DNA of 64,000 nt from Enterococcus termitis (GCF_001730305.1 NZ_MIJY01000002.1:62001-126000); one strand, 5' to 3'; positions 35,939 to 44,397 are shown, counted from the stretch's first letter. Translations and numbers: made by a program. Notes: generated from the sequence alone by a model not told the origin.

Positions 35939-36802
35939 ATGCAAAAGCAAAAAAGTTTCGATTCATCTGGTCTCGGACAACTATATTTAGTACCTACACC
36001 GATCGGAAATCTGGAAGATATGAGTGTTCGCTGCATCCGGATGTTGAAAGAGGCAACTATAATTGCGAGTGAAGATACTAGAAATACACAAAAATTATTG
36101 AATCATTTTGAGATTTCCACTCCTCAAATCAGTTTTCATGAACATAACTATAAAGAACGGATTCCCCAGTTTATTGCGCGATTAGAAGCAGGAGAAATAA
36201 TTGCTCAAGTCAGTGATGCAGGGATGCCGTCAATCAGCGACCCAGGGCACGAGCTAGTAGCAGCGTGTATTCAACACAATATCAAGGTAGTTGCTTTGCC
36301 TGGACCAACCGCAGGAATCACAGCCTTGATCGCATCAGGTTTATTACCGCAGCCGTTTACTTTCTATGGCTTTTTACCTAGAAAGAAAAAAGAGCAGATG
36401 GATACGTTAGAGCAGTTAAAGCAAAATAAGCCGACTCAAATCTTTTATGAATCGCCTCATCGAATTGGAACAACTGTCAAACATTTTGCGGAGGTTTTTG
36501 GAGAAGAGCGCCATGCGGTAATTTGTCGAGAGTTGACAAAGCTGCATGAAGAATATTTGAGAGGTACATTGGCAGAATTGAGCGATTATTTGTCAGAGCA
36601 TACGTTAAAAGGTGAATGCTGTCTATTGGTTGAAGGATTTACAGGAGAAGTAATAGAGCATGAAGAGCTTAATTTATCGGTGAGAGAACACATAGAGCAT
36701 TTAATCAATGAAGGATTCTCATCTAAGGAAGCAATTAAGGAAGTCGCGAAACAGAGAAAATTGAAAAAGCAGGACGTTTATAAAGAATATCATGTGGATT
36801 AG
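35939..36802 (+). CDS. rsmI: 16S rRNA 2'-O-methyltransferase RsmI
   Basis: A 287-residue SAM enzyme that methylates C1402 of 16S rRNA on the ribose. The tetrapyrrole-methylase-like fold shows YLVPTPIGNLEDMSVR, SEDTRNTQKLLNHF, SDAGMPSISDPG and the SAM-binding LPGPTAGITALIASGL. AAAAAGGAGACAGT precedes ATG 35939. Length is normal. A terminator follows. Confidence 0.95.
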   Translation: MQKQKSFDSSGLGQLYLVPTPIGNLEDMSVRCIRMLKEATIIASEDTRNTQKLLNHFEISTPQISFHEHNYKERIPQFIARLEAGEIIAQVSDAGMPSISDPGHELVAACIQHNIKVVALPGPTAGITALIASGLLPQPFTFYGFLPRKKKEQMDTLEQLKQNKPTQIFYESPHRIGTTVKHFAEVFGEERHAVICRELTKLHEEYLRGTLAELSDYLSEHTLKGECCLLVEGFTGEVIEHEELNLSVREHIEHLINEGFSSKEAIKEVAKQRKLKKQDVYKEYHVD

Positions 36803-36811
36803 GATAGAGGC

Positions 36812-36858
36812 GAGAGAAAAGCATTTAGCTCCGAAGGGGTTGCTTTTTTCTCGTTTTT
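36812..36858 (+). terminator. Terminator after rsmI
   Basis: CGAGAGAAAAGCA (36811-36823) and TGCTTTTTTCTCG (36839-36851, short mismatch) with T run. Ends the rsmI transcript. Confidence 0.8.
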
Positions 36859-36944
36859 TATATTGTCCTAGAGTTTGTTTTGCTTGTGAGAAAAAAATCC
36901 TGATTTACTAGATATTAAAGATGAAACCGTTCTATTGGTATAGA

Positions 36945-36961
36945 TGTCACTTTTCATTACT
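36945..36961 (+). promoter_or_regulatory. GlnR-like box upstream of amtB
   Basis: TGTCACTTTTCATTACT fits the GlnR/TnrA consensus TGTNAN7TNACA except at the last base (T for A). It lies 134 bases before amtB, in a 292-base gap. A hairpin-prone AT-rich run (GAAAAATGAAATTATTTTTCATTTTC, spanning about 36973-36998) follows. Confidence 0.5.
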
Positions 36962-37094
36962 TAAATTGTCAGAAAAATGAAATTATTTTTCATTTTCAAG
37001 ATATTTTCATTAGGAAAATGAAAAGAAGGGTGCTAAAATAACCCACAAAGCTAAAGTGAAGGTTGGCTTAATCTAGAATAATGGAGGGTTTGTT

Positions 37095-38312
37095 ATGGAA
37101 GCGGGAAATAGTGCATTTATTTTGATTTGTTCGGGAATGGTATTTTTGATGACACCAGCCTTAGCCTTTTTCTATGGTGGTTTAGAGCGTCGCAAAAATA
37201 TCCTGAATACGATGATGATGGTAATTTGTGTCATGGGATTGGCATCTGTTTTGTGGATCATGGTTGGCTATACCTTGTCGTTTAGTGGAGAAAATGAGTT
37301 TATCGGGAATTTAGATAAGTTGTTTTTCAATCAAGTGTCATTGACAGAAGGAGAGCAAATCCCGGAAGCTCTGTTTGCGGCTTTTCAAATGATGTTTGCA
37401 TTGATCACGACAGCGATCATCACAGGTTCTGTTGTTGGCAGAATGCGTTTTTCAGCGATATTTTTATTCATCGGAATTTGGTCTCTTGTTGTCTATTATC
37501 CAATGGCTCATATGGTTTGGGGCGGCGGTTTCTTAGATAAAATTGGGTCGATCGATTTTGCTGGAGGAAATGTCGTTCATATTAGTTCAGGCATTTCAGG
37601 TTTAGTTTTGGCATTGGTTTTAGGACAGCGGCGAGAATATAGGCAAACAGAATATCGACCACACAACATTCCATTTGTTGTTTTAGGGGCAGGGTTACTT
37701 TGGTTCGGCTGGTTTGGCTTTAATGCAGGGTCTGCTTTGGCTGCGGATAGCTTGGCAATTCATGCGATGTTGACCACAAACACCGCAGCAGCTAGTGGAA
37801 TGCTTTCATGGATGCTGTTGGAAAAATGGAAGATTGGTAAGCCAACTGTTGTAGGTGCCTGTACAGGAGCAGTTGTTGGACTCGTTGCTATCACACCGGG
37901 AGCGGGCTTCGTATCTCTTTGGAGTTCGTTTGTGCTAGGTGCACTGGTCAGTCCGTTTTGTTATTTCTTTATTTCATTCGTCAAACATAAAATCGGTTAT
38001 GATGATGCATTGGATGCCTTTGGCTGCCATGGAGTTGGCGGGATTTTTGGCGGCATCATGACAGGGATTTTTGCTGATCCGGCGATTGGTGGAAAAACAG
38101 GCCTACTTTACGGCGGAACTGAATTATTTTTGGCACAAATTGAAAGTATCGTGTTTACGGTAGTGTTTGCAGGTGCAGCTAGCTTTTTAATCATTAAAGG
38201 AATTCAATTGTTGATGCCGATTCGTGTTTCTGCAAAAGAAGAAGCAGTTGGTCTAGACAGGATCGAGCATGACGAAACAGCCTATCCAACATTTATGGGA
38301 TTAGATTCATAG
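37095..38312 (+). CDS. amtB: Ammonium transporter
   Basis: A 405-residue membrane protein of the Amt family with about 11 helices. Conserved: the N-terminal ALAFFYGGLERRKN, GGNVVHISSGISGL (first of the twin His) and AFGCHGVGGIFGG (second). It imports ammonium/ammonia. RBS TGGAGGGT precedes ATG 37095. The PII gene follows 11 bases later, the usual amtB-glnK pair. Confidence 0.96.
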   Translation: MEAGNSAFILICSGMVFLMTPALAFFYGGLERRKNILNTMMMVICVMGLASVLWIMVGYTLSFSGENEFIGNLDKLFFNQVSLTEGEQIPEALFAAFQMMFALITTAIITGSVVGRMRFSAIFLFIGIWSLVVYYPMAHMVWGGGFLDKIGSIDFAGGNVVHISSGISGLVLALVLGQRREYRQTEYRPHNIPFVVLGAGLLWFGWFGFNAGSALAADSLAIHAMLTTNTAAASGMLSWMLLEKWKIGKPTVVGACTGAVVGLVAITPGAGFVSLWSSFVLGALVSPFCYFFISFVKHKIGYDDALDAFGCHGVGGIFGGIMTGIFADPAIGGKTGLLYGGTELFLAQIESIVFTVVFAGAASFLIIKGIQLLMPIRVSAKEEAVGLDRIEHDETAYPTFMGLDS

Positions 38313-38323
38313 GAGGAATTGAA

Positions 38324-38665
38324 ATGAAAAAAGTAGAAGCAATCATTCAATTAGAAAAGTTGGAAGAATTAAAATGGAGCTTAGATAAAAATTTTGATAC
38401 GACAGGGATGACTGTGACCCAAGTCTTAGGTTGCGGTAATCAAAAAGGCTTAAAGGAATATGTACGTGGTCAAGAAATCATTACGACTCTACTACCAAAG
38501 ATCAATGTCAGTTTTGTTGTTTTAGATGAAGAAGTAGACACGATCGTTGCGTTGATTTTAGCTATCTGTCAAACAGGAGAAGTTGGGGACGGAAAAATTT
38601 TTGTTTCTTCAATAGAAGAAGCGATTCGAATTAGAACAGGCGAACGAGGAAAAGAAGCAATATAG
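38324..38665 (+). CDS. glnK: PII nitrogen regulator GlnK
   Basis: A 113-residue PII protein that binds 2-oxoglutarate and ATP/ADP and blocks AmtB when nitrogen is plentiful. The PII core is intact (TGMTVTQVLGCGNQKGLKEYVRGQE, two adjoining pieces; TGEVGDGKIFVSSIEEAIRIRTGERG). At the T-loop position of Tyr51, uridylylated in E. coli, there is Ile, so GlnD-type modification is not expected. It follows amtB. The RBS is AGGAGGA. Confidence 0.94.
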   Translation: MKKVEAIIQLEKLEELKWSLDKNFDTTGMTVTQVLGCGNQKGLKEYVRGQEIITTLLPKINVSFVVLDEEVDTIVALILAICQTGEVGDGKIFVSSIEEAIRIRTGERGKEAI

Positions 38666-38694
38666 CTTAAAAAGTAAGCAAGGTTACAGAATTC

Positions 38695-38798
38695 AGCTCC
38701 GAGAGGTAAGTTGAAGAAGTGAATTTTTATTACCGTTTATTCGGATTTCAGGTGAGTAGGATATGACTCGAAGAGTGATGTCCCGCTCATCTTTTTTT
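38695..38798 (-). repeat. Dispersed intergenic repeat, copy 3 (opposite orientation)
   Basis: Read on the minus strand: an imperfect hairpin at about 38752-38790 (GTGAGTAGGATATGACTC/GAGTGATGTCCCGCTCAT), then AATAAACGGT (complement of 38732-38741), then a stretch ending TTCACTTCTTCAACTT. The order hairpin, AATAAACGGT, C/T-rich tail matches the copies at 24487 and 43510. Confidence 0.5.
38752..38798 (+). terminator. Terminator after glnK
   Basis: Imperfect stem GTGAGTAGGATATGACTC (38752-38769) with GAGTGATGTCCCGCTCAT (38773-38790), loop GAA, then CTTTTTTTATTTT. It closes amtB-glnK. Confidence 0.8.
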
Positions 38799-38831
38799 AT
38801 TTTCCAGGCTATTTTCTGGAATCAGCTATAG

Positions 38832-38860
38832 TTGATAATGAACAAACGTTCGTATATAAT
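38832..38860 (+). promoter_or_regulatory. SOS promoter with LexA box before the HD-dinB-phr genes
   Basis: TTGATA (38832-38837), 17-base spacer, TATAAT (38855-38860). Between them the sequence GAACAAACGTTC (38840-38851) is a perfect Gram-positive LexA (DinR) box, GAACN4GTTC, and the next base G also matches the extended consensus. LexA bound there would block the promoter. Confidence 0.8.
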
Positions 38861-38897
38861 GGATATAATAATAAGGAAAAGATCAGGAGAGTAGTCG

Positions 38898-39875
38898 ATG
38901 ATAGTTGGAGATAGTTTATATGGGGATGTTGAAATAGAAGAAGTTCTTGAAAAATTGATCTTATCTGATGAGATCCAGCGTTTGAAAGATGTACATATGG
39001 CGGGGCCTGCTTTTTTACTCAACCCTTTATGGAATGAGACACGTTACGAACATTCGATTGGTGTTATGTTGTTGATCAGAAAATTAGGCGGTTCACTTGA
39101 AGAGCAGATCGCGGGCTTGCTTCACGATGTATCTCATACTGCTTTTTCACATGTGATCGATTTAGCTTTAGAAAATGAAGCAGATGATTATCATGAACAT
39201 ATCAAGTCTGAATTACTTACACAATCAACGATCCCTGAATTGTTGTTAACATATGGCTATGATTATGAAGAGCTGCTAGTTGACGATACGAAATGGACAC
39301 TTCTAGAGCAATCAGCGCCGTTATTGTGTTGCGATCGTATCGATTATACCCTAAGAGAAGTCCAGCGTTATTTTGATGTACCTGTTTCTGAAATAAAGCA
39401 ATTTTTACAAGATATCAAAATAGTTGAAGGGAAAATCGTATTAAGAACAACCAAGTGGGCACTTTGGTTTATCGATCAGTATCGAAAAGTAGTGATTGAC
39501 TTTTTTTATGATCCCAAAAATATTTGCAGCTATGAATGGATGGCTGATATTATTCGCCTTGCTTTAGCTGATCATCTGATTTCATTAGCTGATTTGATGG
39601 TGACAGATTCAGCATTTATGCAAACGATTCGAGCAATTGATTCACCGAATATTCAACAACTGATTCAAAAGTTAGAGGCTCCAGTTTCTTGTCTCCGTTG
39701 TACAGAAGAGGATTCCTATGATATTTATCAAAAAAAGAAAACCCGAGTTGTTGATCCATTGATTGTGAGAGATGGGAAATTAATTGCAGTATCGTTGGTT
39801 TCAGATGAAGCAAAAGAAAAAATCGAGCAGCTACGCTCTGATAGTGAAAAAGGGATTTATCTTAAGATTACGTAA
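38898..39875 (+). CDS. HD-domain phosphohydrolase (dGTPase/SAMHD1-like fold)
   Basis: A 325-residue HD protein. The metal motif is His52 (YEHSIG), His76-Asp77 (LLHDVSH) and a later Asp (146 or 149 in CCDRIDY). The layout, with RLKDVHMAGPAFL followed by YEHSIGVMLLI, is that of dGTPase/SAMHD1-related proteins. It may hydrolyse a deoxynucleotide or other phosphate ester. Position: the first gene after a promoter with a LexA box, 39 bases before dinB, so a DNA damage role is likely. RBS AGGAGA before ATG 38898. Confidence 0.75.
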   Translation: MIVGDSLYGDVEIEEVLEKLILSDEIQRLKDVHMAGPAFLLNPLWNETRYEHSIGVMLLIRKLGGSLEEQIAGLLHDVSHTAFSHVIDLALENEADDYHEHIKSELLTQSTIPELLLTYGYDYEELLVDDTKWTLLEQSAPLLCCDRIDYTLREVQRYFDVPVSEIKQFLQDIKIVEGKIVLRTTKWALWFIDQYRKVVIDFFYDPKNICSYEWMADIIRLALADHLISLADLMVTDSAFMQTIRAIDSPNIQQLIQKLEAPVSCLRCTEEDSYDIYQKKKTRVVDPLIVRDGKLIAVSLVSDEAKEKIEQLRSDSEKGIYLKIT

Positions 39876-39914
39876 TAGTCGTTTAGTCAAGTTTGAGTGA
39901 AGGGAGAGAGTACG

Positions 39915-41039
39915 ATGATCAGTGAATTACGTTTTCCCTTGAAAAAGGATACATCGCGTAAAATCATTCATATTGATATGGATGCCTTTTTTGCCTCAGT
40001 TGAAGAACGTGATCATCCCGAATTGGTTGGTCACCCGTTGGTCATCGCTCGTCATCCCAGTGATACAGGCGGCAAGGGCGTTGTGACTACGGCAAACTAT
40101 GAAGCTAGAAAGTTCGGCATCCATTCTGCTATGAGTGCTCAAAAGGCCTTTGAGCTTTGTCCTCAGGCTATTTTTAAAGCTGGTAATCATCAAAAATATT
40201 CTGAAATTTCTCAGCAGATCCGTGCTATTTTTCGTAGATACACAGATGTGATTGAGCCAGTTTCGATCGATGAGGCTTATTTAGATGTTACTGTCAATAA
40301 AATCAATAGTAGATCAGCAATCAAAATCGCTAAGCTGATTCAATTTGATATTTGGAACGAGCTGCACTTAACTTGTTCGGCGGGTGTCAGCTACAATAAA
40401 TTTTTGGCAAAATTGGCTTCCGATTTTCAAAAACCTAAAGGCTTGACTGTGGTGATGCCTGATGAAGCAGAAGCGTTTTTGAAAGCTTTGCCGATTGAAA
40501 AATTTCACGGTGTGGGGAAAAAGACTGTTCCTAAAATGCATGATATGGGCATTTTTACAGGAGCCGATCTTTACGATAAAGCTGAAATGGAATTGATCCG
40601 CGCATTTGGTAAAATGGGCTATTCGCTGTATCGAAAAGTGCGCGGCATCCATGATTCGCCAGTAAATATCACAAGAGATCGTAAATCAGTGGGTAAAGAA
40701 CATACCTATGGGACGCCATTGACTACCCAAGCTCAAGTAACTGCCCAATTACGACAACTGGCAGAACGAGTTGAAGCATCTTTAGAACATGTTCAAAAGC
40801 ATGGGAAAACAGTTGTTTTAAAAGTACGGTATGCAGATTATACAACAGTGACCAGACGTCAAACTTTACCAGAATATATTTCAAAAAAGGAGGAATTATT
40901 TTATCAGGCGAACTTGATTTGGGAAGAAGTTCTAGGCTTGGAACAAGGGATTCGTTTGTTAGGAATAACGCTAACCAATTTAGATCCGATGGCATACGAA
41001 AATATTGTTTTACCTCTATGGGAAAACGATGAAAAATAA
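39915..41039 (+). CDS. dinB: DNA polymerase IV (Y family)
   Basis: A 374-residue translesion polymerase. Catalytic carboxylates: Asp21 in IHIDMDAFFASVE and Asp119/Glu120 in VSIDEAYLD. The little-finger and HhH regions follow (GVGKKTVPKMHDMG). The frame opens at 39897, but AAGGGAGAGAG before ATG 39915 marks the start. It is probably transcribed from the upstream LexA-controlled promoter together with the HD gene. Confidence 0.95.
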   Translation: MISELRFPLKKDTSRKIIHIDMDAFFASVEERDHPELVGHPLVIARHPSDTGGKGVVTTANYEARKFGIHSAMSAQKAFELCPQAIFKAGNHQKYSEISQQIRAIFRRYTDVIEPVSIDEAYLDVTVNKINSRSAIKIAKLIQFDIWNELHLTCSAGVSYNKFLAKLASDFQKPKGLTVVMPDEAEAFLKALPIEKFHGVGKKTVPKMHDMGIFTGADLYDKAEMELIRAFGKMGYSLYRKVRGIHDSPVNITRDRKSVGKEHTYGTPLTTQAQVTAQLRQLAERVEASLEHVQKHGKTVVLKVRYADYTTVTRRQTLPEYISKKEELFYQANLIWEEVLGLEQGIRLLGITLTNLDPMAYENIVLPLWENDEK

Positions 41040-41101
41040 AGCTAAGATTTCGTTAGATGTGATTTTTTATGCTAAACTCCATAATAAAGGTGGGGAACTA
41101 A

Positions 41102-42514
41102 ATGAGTAAAATAGTTATGTGGTTTCGTAAAGATCTTCGCTTAGATGATAATACTGCATTCAGCCATTTGTTAAAGCAAAGTAAAGAAACAGATGAGGTT
41201 ATGTGTATCTTTCAACTGAACCCAAGTCAGTTTATAAAAAAGAGTTACAATCATGATGCTTTCTTTTTAAGCGTGCAGACATTTTATAAAGAGCTTAGAA
41301 AAAGACAGATTCCGCTTCATTTTTTATATGGAGATCCAGAAGAAAATTTTACAGCTTTAAAAGAAACTTTTGATGATTGGGATGCTGTATATTTCAATAA
41401 AGATGAACGAGGATTTGGTAGAGTAAGAGATCAAAAACTGGCAGACTTTTTTGAGCAGCACCAGATTCAAATACATGCATATCAAGATAGTCACTTGCAT
41501 GGTGTTGAAGAAATCACAAAGCCTACTGGTGAGAGCTATAAAGTATTTACACCGTATTATAAGCAATGGCAGTTGCGGTCTAAGAGACCTTACAAAAAAC
41601 AGCAGGTGATCGAAAGAATTTTCCCTGAAATTGGTCATCCATTATTTGATGAAGGGAAAAAGCAATTCAATGAAATCATAAAACAAATAAAATTACCTTT
41701 TGATTATGAATGTGGTGAAACAGTAGCAGAGGATTATTTGAAAAAATTTATAACGAATGGCTTGCATGAGTACCAAAGTAAACGAGACTATCCATTAGCA
41801 GATCAAACTAGCAAATTATCTCGATTTCTGAGAACGGGTGAATTATCTATTCGTAAAGTATGGCATGCCATTCAAGCAGAACCAGAATCAACTGGCCGTC
41901 AAACATTTATCTCTGAACTTTGCTGGCGGGATTTTTATAATATGATCTATTTTAATCATCCAAAGCAAAAGGATCAAGAAATCAAAGAGCAGTACCGTGA
42001 GCTTCAATGGCATTATGATGAGCAGCTATTTGAAAAGTGGCGGGAAGGAAAAACAGGATATCCAATCGTCGATGCAGGCATGAGGCAGCTTAATCAGACT
42101 GGCTGGATGCACAATCGCTTACGTATGATCGTGGCTTCTTTTTTGACAAAAGATTTAATGATCGATTGGCGAATGGGGGAACGCTATTTTCAAGAAAAAT
42201 TGATTGATTATGATTCTGCCAGTAACATCGGCGGCTGGCAATGGGCTGCTTCAACTGGAACAGATGCAGTTCCGTATTTTCGGATTTTTAATCCTACGAC
42301 TCAAGGCGAAAAGTTTGATCCAACTGGGGCTTTTATTCGAATGTACCTTCCAGAGTTAAATGATTTGCCGAATGAATATATTCATTGTCCAAGTAAAATG
42401 TCAAAAAAAGTGCAAGAATCTCTAGGCTTTTATTTGGGCGATCATTATCCTAAACCCATGGTGGATCATCAAAAGATTCGTCCTGAAATACTTGCTTTTT
42501 TTAAAAACAGTTAA
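41102..42514 (+). CDS. phr: Deoxyribodipyrimidine photolyase
   Basis: A 470-residue photolyase of CPD type that repairs UV dimers using light. N-terminal Rossmann-like domain (VMWFRKDLRLDDNTAF) and C-terminal FAD-binding region with the TTPGTPARLYL-like RWMGERYF, WASSTGTD and ATPEQ-type GYPIVDAGMRQL elements (seen as GYPIVDAGMRQLNQTGWMHN, SNIGGWQWAASTGTD). Length is typical. A 62-base gap separates it from dinB, with GGTGGGG before ATG 41102; it may share the SOS transcript or have its own promoter. Confidence 0.93.
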   Translation: MSKIVMWFRKDLRLDDNTAFSHLLKQSKETDEVMCIFQLNPSQFIKKSYNHDAFFLSVQTFYKELRKRQIPLHFLYGDPEENFTALKETFDDWDAVYFNKDERGFGRVRDQKLADFFEQHQIQIHAYQDSHLHGVEEITKPTGESYKVFTPYYKQWQLRSKRPYKKQQVIERIFPEIGHPLFDEGKKQFNEIIKQIKLPFDYECGETVAEDYLKKFITNGLHEYQSKRDYPLADQTSKLSRFLRTGELSIRKVWHAIQAEPESTGRQTFISELCWRDFYNMIYFNHPKQKDQEIKEQYRELQWHYDEQLFEKWREGKTGYPIVDAGMRQLNQTGWMHNRLRMIVASFLTKDLMIDWRMGERYFQEKLIDYDSASNIGGWQWAASTGTDAVPYFRIFNPTTQGEKFDPTGAFIRMYLPELNDLPNEYIHCPSKMSKKVQESLGFYLGDHYPKPMVDHQKIRPEILAFFKNS

Positions 42515-42541
42515 CTCGTTGGCAGACTAAAATAAGAAAAT

Positions 42542-42580
42542 GGAGCAGAATCTTTAGTTTTAAAGCAAAGATTCTGCTCC
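42542..42580 (-). terminator. Terminator overlapping the 3' end of the SDR gene
   Basis: GGAGCAGAATCTTT (42542-42555) is the complement of AAAGATTCTGCTCC (42567-42580). The latter is inside the end of the SDR coding region (codons AESLL). On the minus strand a T-rich tail follows the stem. It closes the SDR transcript. Confidence 0.75.
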
Positions 42581-43333
42581 ATCAATATATAGTTCAGTTC
42601 CAGTAATATTTTCTGCTGCTTCACTTGCTAAAAAAAATACTGCTTCAGCGACTTGCTTTGCTGTACCTGTTTCTTTTTTTAAGGGGCGATTTCCTTCTGG
42701 ATATTCAACCTTTATTTGAACTTCTTTTAAGGTTTCAGCATAAGTGGTTTGCTCATTGATCGCCGTATCGATAGCACCTGGACAAATAGCATTAACTCGG
42801 ATATTGTAACGGGCTAACTCTAAGGCTGCCATTTTTGTAAAGGCGATTTGTCCAGCTTTTGAAGTACTGTAGGCAGAGGCACCAAAATTATTGAAAATCC
42901 TTGTTCCGTTAATCGAACTTGTTATGATGATTGAGCCACCATTTTCTTTCAAATGAGGAATGACAAATTTAGTGCAAAGAAAAGTGCTTCTTAAATTGGT
43001 CTTCAGTGTTTGATCCCATTCGTCTATGGATAAGGACTCAATGGGAGCCCAGGTTCCATTGATCCCAGCATTACTGAAAAAGACATCCAGCCCATGTAAG
43101 CTTTCTGTTAACGCATCAAGTGCTGCTTTTAAGTCTACTTCGTTGGTTACATCGACACTGCGGCAAAAACAATCTTGTCCGTCTTTTTTTAATTCTTTAG
43201 CGATCTTTTTCAATTTTGCTTGATCTGCATCAATTAAACCGACAGAAAATCCTTTTTTAAAAAATAATTTAGCAGCCGCATAACCAATTCCGGAGGCGGC
43301 ACCAGTGATAATGATCTTTTTGGGTGAACGCAT
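42560..43333 (-). CDS. Short-chain dehydrogenase/reductase
   Basis: A 257-residue SDR oxidoreductase. The NAD(P)-binding TGAASGIG is at 10-17, SNAG at 86-89, and the catalytic Ser138/139, Tyr154 and Lys158 (AYSTSKAG). It is a classical SDR; the substrate is not known. C-terminal ENITGTELYIDGAESLL is the usual end. Transcribed alone on the minus strand; the gap 43334-43641 holds its promoter region and repeat copy 4. Confidence 0.85.
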   Translation of the reverse strand: MRSPKKIIITGAASGIGYAAAKLFFKKGFSVGLIDADQAKLKKIAKELKKDGQDCFCRSVDVTNEVDLKAALDALTESLHGLDVFFSNAGINGTWAPIESLSIDEWDQTLKTNLRSTFLCTKFVIPHLKENGGSIIITSSINGTRIFNNFGASAYSTSKAGQIAFTKMAALELARYNIRVNAICPGAIDTAINEQTTYAETLKEVQIKVEYPEGNRPLKKETGTAKQVAEAVFFLASEAAENITGTELYIDGAESLL

Positions 43334-43509
43334 AGCAGTCTATCCTTTCAAAAAAATTTTTGTCTTAATAACGAAGAAGGGTTGTTTGATTTATTGTAAT
43401 ATAGCAGCTAAAGGAGTGCTAGCGATATGATCAAAGAAGCCTTGACCGCAACTTTACTAGTCGTATTCCAGAATCTTAAATTTCAAGTAAGTGATGAGAC
43501 AAAAAAATA

Positions 43510-43622
43510 CGAAACAAAACGAAAAATCAGTTTTGTTTCGTACTTAAAACGTAATAAACGGTGGCTAGAAGCTAGATTCCTCACAACTGGAGTAAAACTC
43601 GATGTTTGTCTCAACCTCAAAC
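43510..43622 (+). repeat. Dispersed intergenic repeat, copy 4
   Basis: Hairpin TACGAAACAAAAC/GTTTTGTTTCGTA (43508-43542), then TTAAAACGTAATAAACGGT (43544-43562, identical to 24528-24546), a variable stretch, then CGATGTTTGTCTCAACCT (about 43600-43617). Lies between the SDR and nrdG genes. The open frame 43427-43645 through it is not considered a gene. Confidence 0.6.
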
Positions 43623-43641
43623 ACTGTCGTCTCATCTTTTG

Positions 43642-44244
43642 TTAAATGAGATCCGCTTTTTTGATTTGTTCATATGCTTGTTCACCATCATGACATTTTG
43701 ACCAAATTACAGCTTGACCGCAAGCCAACGATTTTTTTACATCAATGATTCGTTGATTACTACTCCCTCGAAATTGTAAATTCAAGTTTTTCTTCGATAA
43801 TTCAAAACGGCCATCCACTAAAATATCAATTTTATTTAATAACTCTAATTTGTCAGCAGAATCCAGCAATAGTTCTTCAAAAGTATATCCTGACCAAGAC
43901 CAAATATCTTTCTTCGTACCAAATTCTTTGTGGACACGATCGACGACAGCTAAGCAAACAGATGTATTTAAAAATGGCTCTCCGCCTAATAAAGTCAACC
44001 CCTGAACATAATCATGAGAGAGGTCTTCAATGATTTTGTCTTCTAGTTCTTTCGTAAATGGGGTGCCGTAACGAAAGTTTTGTACTGCTTGATTAAAGCA
44101 ACCTTCACAGGCAAATAAGCAGCCGCTTACGTATAAGCTGTTTCGCACACCTTCACCATCAACAAAGTTAAATGCTTTATAATCAGCGATATAATTTTGA
44201 CTAAGCTCATCAGCTAACCATTCGTGGGGCTTAGGATTTCTCAT
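43642..44244 (-). CDS. nrdG: Anaerobic ribonucleotide reductase activating protein
   Basis: A 200-residue radical SAM enzyme that makes the glycyl radical of NrdD. The [4Fe-4S]-binding CxxxCxxC motif is Cys42, Cys46, Cys49 (SGCLFACEGCFN). Family blocks GEGVRNSLYVSGC and LTLLGGEPFLN are present. Start ATG 44244 with AAGGATGATCC before it. It is 153 bases downstream of nrdD in the same direction. Confidence 0.95.
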   Translation of the reverse strand: MRNPKPHEWLADELSQNYIADYKAFNFVDGEGVRNSLYVSGCLFACEGCFNQAVQNFRYGTPFTKELEDKIIEDLSHDYVQGLTLLGGEPFLNTSVCLAVVDRVHKEFGTKKDIWSWSGYTFEELLLDSADKLELLNKIDILVDGRFELSKKNLNLQFRGSSNQRIIDVKKSLACGQAVIWSKCHDGEQAYEQIKKADLI

Positions 44245-44279
44245 GGATCATCCTTCTTTCAAATAAAAACTTGAAGATC

Positions 44280-44397
44280 TATTTATTTCAGCACCTAAAT
44301 AACTCTTTCAATCTTAAGGAGTAAAACTCCTGCGATAAAAAGCATCGCAAAATTTTCCTTCCTTAAGCTTCAAGAGCTACCCGGAGCTTTCTGCTTT
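44280..44397 (-). promoter_or_regulatory. Stem-loops between nrdD and nrdG
   Basis: On the minus strand, after nrdD, several short hairpins: AGCTC/GAGCT-like around 44360-44390, GCGATGCTTTTTATCGC (44331-44347) and AGGAGTTTTACTCCT (44316-44330 region). They may affect read-through or mRNA stability; no T run after each is strong. Confidence 0.35.

Noticed and set aside
43427-43645. 72-codon open frame between SDR and nrdG
   Set aside because: It is made up of the repeat copy and its hairpin.
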